Under the pieces are notes generated by a model. It saw only the letters and a list, made by a program, of their open reading frames with translations, was not told the origin of the DNA and did not search any database. A program made the translations under genes and the position numbers. A DNA stretch of 10,854 bases from the NCBI GenBank assembly GCA_965539935.1, contig CBETVX010000073.1:1-10854 (forward strand), written 5' to 3'. This stretch comes from CBETVX01 sp965539935. Its GTDB lineage: Bacteria > Bacillota > Clostridia > Peptostreptococcales > Caminicellaceae. Of the stretch, positions 1 through 6,209 are shown piece after piece; position 1 is the first letter of the stretch, and every line of letters starts with the position of its first letter.

Positions 1-268
1 CAAAAGTTTAAGACAAGTTAAAAGGGAAGAATTCAATAAATTGTTTAATAATCTTGAGAAGAATCAAATAATTGTTCCAGAAGATAGAAGCATAATTAAG
101 GAAAAGATTCTAAATAAAAATTATGATAAACTCAATATTTGTCCAGGATTTCTTTTGAAATATTCATGGGATAGTCAGACAGCAATAACTCTTGATAAAC
201 GTAATAAGTTTGTTGAAGATTTTAATAATAAAGTTATAACTGCATTTAGTGTTGTTGGAGGAATTTAA
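1..268 (+). CDS. C-terminal fragment of an unrecognised protein, cut by the window edge
   Basis: The reading frame is open from base 2 to the TAA at 266-268, giving about 88 codons with no start that must be used. An in-frame TTG at 41 exists, but no Shine-Dalgarno precedes it and the frame stays open upstream, so this is most simply the end of a longer gene. The product is charged and mixed in character and ends in a hydrophobic stretch (ITAFSVVGGI). I see no signal peptide, membrane helix or catalytic motif and do not recognise the family. No clear terminator follows. Confidence 0.45.
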   Translation, partial: KSLRQVKREEFNKLFNNLEKNQIIVPEDRSIIKEKILNKNYDKLNICPGFLLKYSWDSQTAITLDKRNKFVEDFNNKVITAFSVVGGI

Positions 269-559
269 ATATCTGTAAGCTTTTTAGAACAATATAGACT
301 GTTAAATATAATAAAAATACTAGACTTGGTTAAAAAAGGAACAGATTAAGTAAATAAAGTGACATAGAGAAAATGAATTCAAGTAAAATAAATAAAAGAA
401 TTGTGTCTTTACTGTAATAATAAAATGTGAAATAAATTTTTGTGTTTTTTTAAAAAAATTATGTGTATAAATTATGTTTTGTTAACATTATAGTTTTTTA
501 AAAAGTTATAGAGTTTCACAATCATCCAATTTGTTTTTTTATAAGGGAGGGAATTAGAT
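269..559. other. AT-rich intergenic region without a recognisable gene
   Basis: No open frame of useful length and no convincing terminator or promoter was found on either strand. The 3' part is rich in T and A runs. It ends in a strong Shine-Dalgarno (GGGAGG, 546-551) that belongs to the decayed gene starting at 560, so a promoter for that gene probably once lay here. Confidence 0.5.
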
Positions 560-822
560 TTGAATGCAATAATAAGAAGTTTTCTTAATGAATTTGTTAG
601 AAGTAAAAACATTAAACATATGGAATTAGAAGACCAATTTGAATGGTTAGCAAATTATTGTATTGTTATAAAGAGTATGATTCAGTAAGATTTGAATTGA
701 AAAATATTCTGACAGGATGTGGAACACCAGGTATTGATGGATTGGCTATCATTGTTAATAATAAACTGTGTTCAACAGTTTAAGAAATTAAAAAAAGAAA
801 TAGTAAAGTTGAATTTCAACAA
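560..822 (+). pseudogene. Decayed AIPR-family (abortive infection phage resistance) gene, N-terminal part
   Basis: A TTG at 560 follows GGGAGG at good spacing. The first frame reads FLNEFVRS...EDQFEWLANYCIV and hits a stop at 686-688. The adjacent frame continues the same protein from about 670 (KEYDSVRFELKNILTG, then GTPGIDGLAIIVNNKL) up to an in-frame TAA at 781-783, with a short tail after it (SKVEFQ). 'NYCI', 'TG', 'GIDG.AIIVN' and 'VEF' are in the order seen at the N-terminus of AIPR proteins, which I recall as a PD-(D/E)XK-like fold. So a frameshift near 670 and a nonsense codon have killed it. The remaining several hundred C-terminal residues are absent. The family call is from memory of the motif pattern. 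Confidence 0.6.
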
Positions 823-1013
823 GATGAAGATAGAAAAGAACAGCTTAAAAAAAGAGTTAATGAAATCATAGGTGTTAGTAATGTAGGGATGAATTGCTAG
901 AACAATTTGACAAAGATATATTTAATACGGTGGTAGAGAAGCTTGAGATTCTTAAGCCAACACATTTTGTTTTTTCATTGAAAAGTGGAGTAAATATTGA
1001 GAAAAAATTGTAA
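820..1013 (+). pseudogene. Remnant resembling the C-terminal tail of a large serine recombinase
   Basis: Reading on from the AIPR remnant, the sequence becomes EDRKEQLKKRVNEIIG and stops at 898-900. The third frame then gives DELLEQFDKDIFNTVVEK (888 onward) and continues through THFVFSLKSGVNIEKKL to a TAA at 1011-1013. 'FD..IFN.VVEK......FVF.LKSG' is how many Firmicutes large serine recombinases of phages and transposons end. This would mean a mobile element's integrase has been reduced to its last 60 or so residues and fused to the AIPR fossil. At least one frameshift lies near 885-890. An unrelated small DNA-binding protein is possible. Confidence 0.45.
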
Positions 1014-1051
1014 AATTAAGAAGGAATTATGTGGAAAATAGCGAAAATTAT

Positions 1052-1101
1052 AAAGGTATATAAAATGTATATAAAGAATTAATTACGTTTTATATGCCTT
1101 T
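1052..1101. repeat. 14-bp inverted repeat upstream of the DUF1566/LRAT operon
   Basis: AAAGGTATATAAAA (1052-1065) and TTTTATATGCCTTT (1088-1101) pair over 14 positions with a single G-U wobble, leaving a 22-nt loop. It lies about 97 bp upstream of the operon's ATG and just after the recombinase remnant. No T-run follows on the plus strand, so it is not a standard terminator in that direction. It could be an operator, an attenuator-like leader or a relic of element ends. No good promoter was found between it and the gene; TTGTCC at 1131 with TACAAT at 1157 has a 20-bp spacer, which is too long. Confidence 0.4.
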
Positions 1102-1197
1102 TATGTAATGGAAAATTATTTAGAGAGGCATTGTCCGAATGAATTAAACTAAGTAATACAATTATATGTACAAACCTATAAAACAAAGGAGGACAAT

Positions 1198-3279
1198 ATG
1201 AGCGAAATTAACCAATTGATAGTAAAACAGGATGAGATTTTGAAAAAGATTAGAGAAATACAAGAAACTTATGAGGGAATTGAAAATGAAGAAAATGCTA
1301 AAAAAATCTCTGAATTAAATATTAAAAAGTATAAACTTATAGCAGAAAAAAAAGAATTTAAAAATAAATTAGCTAATTTAGAAAATGAATTAAATAAAAT
1401 TACTGAAGATATAGGGATTTTATCAACTAAAGGTATAGATAAAATATTAGAAGCTATAAAAGAACAGAGATGGTATTTTTTCAAAAATAAACCTAAAGTT
1501 TTGATGGATAGAAATACTGGTATTTTATGGGCTAATTTGGACTATTTTCCTTATAAAACAAAAGATGATAATGTATATAGTATAGATGAAGCAAAAAAAA
1601 TTATGGATGATTTAATTATAGATGATTATTATGGATGGAGATTTCCTGATCCTTATGAGTTGTGGGATATGATTGAAGATAAAACTTTTCCGTATCAATC
1701 TGGAGGAAATTGGAGAATAAAAGAGACTGATTATTGGTTTGTAAACTATAATGATCAGATTCAAGGTAAGGATTTAGATAATGAAGGTGCAATAAATAAT
1801 ATAAATAATTATGCTTATTGTTATATTATACCATGTAATAGTTGTTTAACAACAGAAGAATATAAAATTAACATTTCAAATGAAAACAAAGTATATAGCG
1901 AAACTGAACGACTACAATTTACATTAAATCTTTTTGTTAATAACGGACTAGAACCGATTTTTAACGATGATGAAATAACAAAACTATACAAAAAAATATA
2001 TATAGAGAAACCTGCTCTTATACAAGAACTAAATAAATTAGAAGAGGAAATTTATAGCTTACAACAAACTGAATTACTATCTTCTACATTTGATTATAAT
2101 ACACTATTAATTAAATATGATACTAAGGCTATAGATAATTCAATTATAAAATATCATGAGGCAGTAGTATCTGTCATAGATGATTTGATGGATAAACTTC
2201 ATTATTATGAGAATATAAAAAGTGAAATTATTCGCGATTTCAATGTTATAGGACTAAAATTATCTAAAAAATATGAAGATAATCCTAATTTGACAGATGA
2301 TGAAAATAATTTGTTAAAAAATAGACAAGATTTTTTTAAGAAACATTTTGAAATTGGTATGAACTCTGTAAAATCTAATCTACTTTCTATTAAAAAACAA
2401 GCTGAGGCTATTGAAGATAGGATAGAAAAAATAAATAGTGGAGATAATGCAATAAAAGAACTTGCTATATTAGAAAAAGAAGAGCGAGCTAACTTTGGGT
2501 TAATAGTAGAGAATGCTGTAAATATTATAAAAACAGCTTTAAAGAAGATAGAATTTTTTGAAGCTAATAAAAAATTTGCTATAAAAGCTATAAATCTTTG
2601 GGAAAGTTGGAGTGAAGACTACAAGGTATTTAAAACTACCTTAAGAGATGATCTTAAAAATACTTGTGAAGATGATGGTATAGAGAGTGAGATATATAAT
2701 AATTGGTATATTGATTGGCAAAAAAAACGTTTTATTGTAGAAGAGAGATTTTTACCACTTATTAAACAAGGATTAAAAGGTAGTTTGATTGATGAGATTG
2801 GAGAAGGACCAACAATAATTGAACAAGTTTTTAATATGCTTCAGGAGTATAAAGATGGTATAGATAAATTTTATTTAGAAGAGAGAAAAAATATTTATCA
2901 AAAATTTGCTTTTCAAGCTGGTGGAGAATTACAAGAAAAATTTGAAGCTGAAAGTGAACTATATAAACTATCAGCAAAATTACAAAAAGATTTACAAGAT
3001 ATTATATTCTCATTAGAAAAATCTGAAGATAGACTTTTCTTACTAAAATGGGCAGAGAAACTTTTAGATTTACAAATAGATGAGATACTTGATTTTGTAA
3101 AAGATAAAGAGCTTTCAAAAATATCAATGGATGTTTTAACAGAATTTGCAGATTTAAAACGTAAAAATTTTGAAGTGTATATATCGGATATTGAGTCATA
3201 TAGTGTAGAATTACAAAGACGAGAAAAAGAATATAATGCCCTCATGTTTAAGATGCGAAAGGATTTGATGAAAGCATGA
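1198..3279 (+). CDS. Coiled-coil protein with a DUF1566/Lcl-like (C-lectin-type) domain, first gene of a two-gene operon
   Basis: 693 residues, starting at ATG with an excellent Shine-Dalgarno (AAAGGAGG, 1185-1192). Residues 1-75 are charged and helical, likely coiled coil. Residues about 100-217 match the DUF1566 pattern: VLMDRNTGILW (101-111), a SIDEAKKI helix (128-135), then GWRFP (146-150) followed by DPYELWDMI, equivalent to the family's 'WRLPT..EL'. This domain has the C-type-lectin/FGE-like fold, usually implicated in binding. Residues about 220-693 are lysine/glutamate-rich and probably long helices, with no enzymatic motif seen. There is no signal peptide or membrane helix, so it is probably cytoplasmic. 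Its stop overlaps the LRAT gene's start (ATGA), which implies coordinated synthesis and probably a complex. A sensor or scaffold role is inference. GC is very low (16 of the first 60 bases of the gene). Confidence 0.85.
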   Translation: MSEINQLIVKQDEILKKIREIQETYEGIENEENAKKISELNIKKYKLIAEKKEFKNKLANLENELNKITEDIGILSTKGIDKILEAIKEQRWYFFKNKPKVLMDRNTGILWANLDYFPYKTKDDNVYSIDEAKKIMDDLIIDDYYGWRFPDPYELWDMIEDKTFPYQSGGNWRIKETDYWFVNYNDQIQGKDLDNEGAINNINNYAYCYIIPCNSCLTTEEYKINISNENKVYSETERLQFTLNLFVNNGLEPIFNDDEITKLYKKIYIEKPALIQELNKLEEEIYSLQQTELLSSTFDYNTLLIKYDTKAIDNSIIKYHEAVVSVIDDLMDKLHYYENIKSEIIRDFNVIGLKLSKKYEDNPNLTDDENNLLKNRQDFFKKHFEIGMNSVKSNLLSIKKQAEAIEDRIEKINSGDNAIKELAILEKEERANFGLIVENAVNIIKTALKKIEFFEANKKFAIKAINLWESWSEDYKVFKTTLRDDLKNTCEDDGIESEIYNNWYIDWQKKRFIVEERFLPLIKQGLKGSLIDEIGEGPTIIEQVFNMLQEYKDGIDKFYLEERKNIYQKFAFQAGGELQEKFEAESELYKLSAKLQKDLQDIIFSLEKSEDRLFLLKWAEKLLDLQIDEILDFVKDKELSKISMDVLTEFADLKRKNFEVYISDIESYSVELQRREKEYNALMFKMRKDLMKA

Positions 3280-4514
3280 GTATCATTTCTCACCCGGATT
3301 TACGTGCATACATAGAGGCAGAACCAGAAGAGGTATGGGAGTATACCGCTCCCCAAAAGGGGGATCATATCAGAGTATCAAGGGGATTATACAATCATCA
3401 TGGTGTGTATATTTCAGATGATGAAGTAATCCATTTTACGGGAACGGATGATGATAATATTTTTGACTGGTCTAAAAATGAGGTTATCAGAACAACGTTA
3501 AAAGAGTTTTTGCGTGGGGGAAGACTTGAGGTTAAACAATATACCCAACAAGAATTAGAGGATTTGTATCCGGTGGAGCATATTGTGATATATGCGAGAG
3601 CATGTCTTGGAGATAAAGGTTATAATTTAGTTTTTAATAATTGTGAACATTTTGCTAATGTGTGTACTTTAGGGAGATTTAGAAGTAAACAAGTAGAGAG
3701 AGTATTTGATGCATTAATAACTGGAGGTAAAATACCACAATATGGAGGAAAGAATATGGGGTTACTAGGAAAAATAGGTGGAGCAATTAAAAGACTTTTT
3801 AGTGGAGGAGGAAGTAGAAGTACAACTAGTACTACATATGAACCAGATAAGGTAAAGGTAGCTGAAATAGAAGCAGATACTAAATTACGTTTAGCAGGTA
3901 TGGAAAATGAACGTATAGAACTAATGAAAAATGCAAGACTTGAATTACTTGAGTTTGAAACTCAAAGTAAAATCGCATTAGAAGAGGCTAAAGCTAGAGG
4001 TTTAAATATTATGGCTCAAACAATTGTTAATATGCAAGAACGACTAAATGAAGTGGCTGAAAAAAGATTACAAATTATAGAAAAAGGGTCTTTACATATA
4101 ATAAGAGAGATAGAATCATTTTATAAGGAACTTTCAGATAAAATTAAGGCTGATGATGATGTTTATAATGAAGAGAAATTACCAAAACTTTTATCATTAT
4201 TAGAAAAGTATGAGATAGGATCACCTTCACATGAACTATATAAAAAAAGGATAGAAGATGATATGATGCTTCAAGCTAAGTATTATACTATGCAAATTGA
4301 AGCAGTTGCAAAAAGACAAAGTCAAATTATTGACGGATTTTTAAATAGTAAAGACCGTATTATAGAACAAACAGGACAGATTACTGCTGGAATTCTTGAA
4401 GAAATTGCTGATAAGCAGCTGGCTTTAGAAGGAAACAAAGAAAGTAAACCTATTATGATAGAAGATAATAGTACATTGATGATTGAGAGTGGAGTAACAG
4501 AAAAGAACAGATAG
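3276..4514 (+). CDS. LRAT-domain (PLAAT/NlpC-P60-like) acyltransferase or phospholipase with C-terminal coiled coil
   Basis: 412 residues, ATG overlapping the previous stop by four bases. Residues 25-130 form a canonical LRAT domain: YNHHGVYI (39-46) supplies catalytic H41, VIHF (51-54) supplies H53, and NNCEHFANVC (121-130) supplies nucleophile C123, in the same order as in mammalian LRAT and PLAAT/HRASLS enzymes. Those form an acyl-thioester on cysteine and act as phospholipid hydrolases or acyltransferases, so membrane lipid is the likely substrate. Residues 161-178 (MGLLGKIGGAIKRLFSGG) are glycine-rich, hydrophobic and basic, like a membrane-seeking helix. Residues 190-385 are strongly coiled coil and the tail is polar. 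GC is about 39% for 3301-3600 but about 28% for 3901-4200, which suggests the enzyme domain and the coiled coil have different histories. An anti-phage or self-membrane effector role is inference. Confidence 0.85.
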   Translation: MSIISHPDLRAYIEAEPEEVWEYTAPQKGDHIRVSRGLYNHHGVYISDDEVIHFTGTDDDNIFDWSKNEVIRTTLKEFLRGGRLEVKQYTQQELEDLYPVEHIVIYARACLGDKGYNLVFNNCEHFANVCTLGRFRSKQVERVFDALITGGKIPQYGGKNMGLLGKIGGAIKRLFSGGGSRSTTSTTYEPDKVKVAEIEADTKLRLAGMENERIELMKNARLELLEFETQSKIALEEAKARGLNIMAQTIVNMQERLNEVAEKRLQIIEKGSLHIIREIESFYKELSDKIKADDDVYNEEKLPKLLSLLEKYEIGSPSHELYKKRIEDDMMLQAKYYTMQIEAVAKRQSQIIDGFLNSKDRIIEQTGQITAGILEEIADKQLALEGNKESKPIMIEDNSTLMIESGVTEKNR

Positions 4515-4884
4515 TAAAATATATTCTTTTTATAGTTTTCTACACATGCTGAAGCCATAACAATACTTACGAAAAAGGAACACAATACGGTGATAAGCTT
4601 CATAAATTCACTAAATTTATATCATTTATACACTTCATATAGTATCATATGGAGTGTTTTCTTTTAATCTAAAATCAAATCACCATGCATGTGGAGTGCG
4701 TGGTACGACTACGTCTGAAGAATCGCTCATAATCCTTGAATTTACAAGGTTTGAGGACTTTTATACCTTCAACAAAAATGAGCTAAATTTCGAAGAAAAA
4801 ACATTAATGAGGGGTATAACAGTGCTTGTTGGTATATAATGTGGTGTTGGGAAACACGTAGATGGATAATTGAATAAAAGATAG
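4515..4884. other. Spacer between the LRAT gene and the SIR2 operon terminator
   Basis: Apart from the doubtful 61-codon frame and the short coding-like stretch before it, nothing intact is present. A small hairpin can form at about 4842-4855 (GTGTT / AACAC). The stretch is compositionally mixed, with the part around 4680-4750 richer in GC than its surroundings, in keeping with scraps of a foreign or deleted gene. Confidence 0.4.
4654..4839 (+). pseudogene. Small open frame of 61 codons, probably a gene remnant
   Basis: The frame opens with GTG and ends at TAA 4837-4839. No proper Shine-Dalgarno precedes the GTG. The product (start MFSFNLKSNHHACGV, end MRGITVLVGI) is not a family I recognise, has no membrane segment and looks like the C-terminal piece of something larger. 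Just upstream, in another frame, 4539-4656 can be read as HAEAITILTKKEHNTVISFI before a stop, which also resembles coding sequence. The two may be fragments of one frameshifted gene lost between the LRAT gene and the SIR2 operon. A genuine short protein cannot be excluded. Confidence 0.25.
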
Positions 4885-4938
4885 AAAAAAGCCAGGAAGT
4901 TGATTTTTTTAACTTGATACTTCGTGGCTTTTTTGTGT
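4885..4938 (+). terminator. Strong intrinsic terminator ahead of the SIR2 promoter
   Basis: AAAAAAGCCAGGAAGT (4885-4900) pairs with ACTTCGTGGCTTTTTT (4919-4934) over 16 positions with one mismatch, and T residues continue after the stem. The A-run on the other side means it could work in both directions. It probably ends transcripts from the LRAT operon and insulates the SIR2-HerA operon. Confidence 0.75.
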
Positions 4939-4977
4939 TTTGTACTAAAAAGGTACTTACTTATTAAATTGAAATAT

Positions 4978-5006
4978 TTGTTATTATTATAACTTTATGT
5001 GATAAT
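4978..5006 (+). promoter_or_regulatory. Likely sigma-A promoter of the SIR2-HerA operon
   Basis: TTGTTA (4978-4983) and GATAAT (5001-5006) are separated by 17 bp, and the -10 is preceded by TGT (4998-5000), giving an extended -10. Transcription would start near 5013, leaving a leader of about 30 nt that carries the Shine-Dalgarno AAAGGGGGT just before the ATG at 5043. It lies directly after the terminator, so the operon has its own start. Confidence 0.55.
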
Positions 5007-5042
5007 AATTGTATCCATTATAATTTTAAAGGGGGTACAATA

Positions 5043-6209
5043 ATGCCACAGATTTTGTTTACGAGTACAAAAACAATAAACTATGATGAAGAAAGTAATG
5101 AAGTTTACATTAATGGCAGAAAAGTTGAAGATTTAGACGGGAAAAGTGCTAATGACTATGCATATGGCATGATGAGAGATTATTATAAAAAAGAATTATC
5201 ATGTCATATTGAAAATTTTGTTATATTATCGGGAGCCGGAACTTCCGTTGGAATTGGAAAAGAAAATAAAGGAAAAACTATGAAAATGCTGTGGGAAAGT
5301 GTACGCGATAGTATTGGTAAAGATAAACTTAAAGAATTTTGTGATAAAGTAAAATTTGACTATAAACATTTTAATACTGATTTAGAGGCATTATTATCTA
5401 AAGCCAATATTGCAAAAGAGTTTATTGACGATATGAATATTCAACAGATGATTAATAGTATTGAAACAATCATAAGAAAAGATTGCACATTAGAATTGCC
5501 AGAATTTTCACCACATGAACTTTTCCTTAAGAAAGCTACAGCAAGGAAGCTCAAATACCCGAGATTAAAAGTATTCACTTTAAATTATGACACTTTATTT
5601 GAACAAGCAGCATCTAAGAATGGCTATATTGTAATTGATGGATTTTCATTTAGCTATCCAAGAAAATTTAATGGACAGAACTTTGACTATGACTTTGTAG
5701 TTCGTTCAAATAGCAGAATTTCTAATGAAGAAAACTATGTATCTAGAGTGTTTCATTTGTATAAACCACATGGATCCTTGGATTGGGAAAGAGAAAATGA
5801 TTATATTAAAAAATCCGAAAAAACAGAAAAGCCAGTAATGATATATCCTAAGGATAGTAAATACGAAGCCTCATATGAACAACCTTTTTTTGAAATGATG
5901 TCAAGATTTCAGCAAGAATTGAGAAAACCAAATACATATTTAATTACTATCGGCTTTAGTTATTATGATAAGCACATTACTTCTATGATTTTAGAAGCAA
6001 TTAACATAAATCCAAGTATTAGATTAATGGTTGTATCTCCTGATGTAAGTGTTGAAGGAAAATATACTCAATTAAAGGAGTATTCAAAAGACAATAATAA
6101 TGTTACATTGATTAATGAAAAATTTGATGATTTTTCAAGAAACTACCCTTATTCAGAGATATATCAAATGCATGGAAAAATTAATATAGGAGATGGTCAT
6201 GATGAATAA
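5043..6209 (+). CDS. SIR2-family NAD+-binding defence protein (partner of HerA)
   Basis: 388 residues with a complete SIR2 core. ILSGAGTSVGIG (61-72) is the NAD+-binding glycine motif. FTLNYDTLFEQA (178-189) carries the conserved N181 and D183. LYKPHGSLDW (239-248) supplies the catalytic H243, and ITIGFSYYDKHI (301-312) is the late motif of this subfamily. Residues 1-50 are an extra N-terminal segment with a likely beta-rich start. There is no zinc-finger cysteine set, which fits defence-type SIR2 enzymes that hydrolyse NAD+ and not protein deacetylases. With HerA next door this is the Sir2-HerA system (also called Nezha), in which the two form a large complex that responds to phage by depleting NAD+. 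It is probably cytoplasmic. The end overlaps the HerA start region, so the two are translated together. All catalytic residues I can check are intact. Confidence 0.92.
   Translation: MPQILFTSTKTINYDEESNEVYINGRKVEDLDGKSANDYAYGMMRDYYKKELSCHIENFVILSGAGTSVGIGKENKGKTMKMLWESVRDSIGKDKLKEFCDKVKFDYKHFNTDLEALLSKANIAKEFIDDMNIQQMINSIETIIRKDCTLELPEFSPHELFLKKATARKLKYPRLKVFTLNYDTLFEQAASKNGYIVIDGFSFSYPRKFNGQNFDYDFVVRSNSRISNEENYVSRVFHLYKPHGSLDWERENDYIKKSEKTEKPVMIYPKDSKYEASYEQPFFEMMSRFQQELRKPNTYLITIGFSYYDKHITSMILEAININPSIRLMVVSPDVSVEGKYTQLKEYSKDNNNVTLINEKFDDFSRNYPYSEIYQMHGKINIGDGHDE
6188..6192 (+). promoter_or_regulatory. Shine-Dalgarno of herA inside the SIR2 gene; decides the start
   Basis: AGGAG at 6188-6192 lies immediately before an ATG at 6193, which is too close to serve it. 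ATGs in the same frame at 6199 and 6202 are 6 and 9 nt away, normal spacing. I therefore start HerA at 6199, with 6202 as an equal alternative. Confidence 0.6.

Noticed and set aside
1269..1484. Minus-strand hydrophobic small frame inside the DUF1566 gene
   Set aside because: It is a shadow of the well-supported plus-strand gene; the same holds for the minus-strand frames at 2913-3293, 9542-9736 and 9824-10048.
4322..4603. Minus-strand frame starting MKLITVLCSFFVSIV, resembling a lipoprotein signal peptide
   Set aside because: It lies largely antisense to the LRAT gene's coiled-coil end; its hydrophobicity comes from reverse-complementing lysine/glutamate codons, and it has no ribosome site.
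5019..5024. Perfect TATAAT as the SIR2 -10 box
   Set aside because: A start from it would fall in the Shine-Dalgarno at about 5031, and no -35 lies 17 bp upstream. The TTGTTA/TGT-GATAAT pair further upstream fits better.
6193..6198. ATG at 6193 as the HerA start
   Set aside because: The only Shine-Dalgarno (AGGAG, 6188-6192) touches it directly. The in-frame ATGs at 6199 and 6202 have usable spacing.
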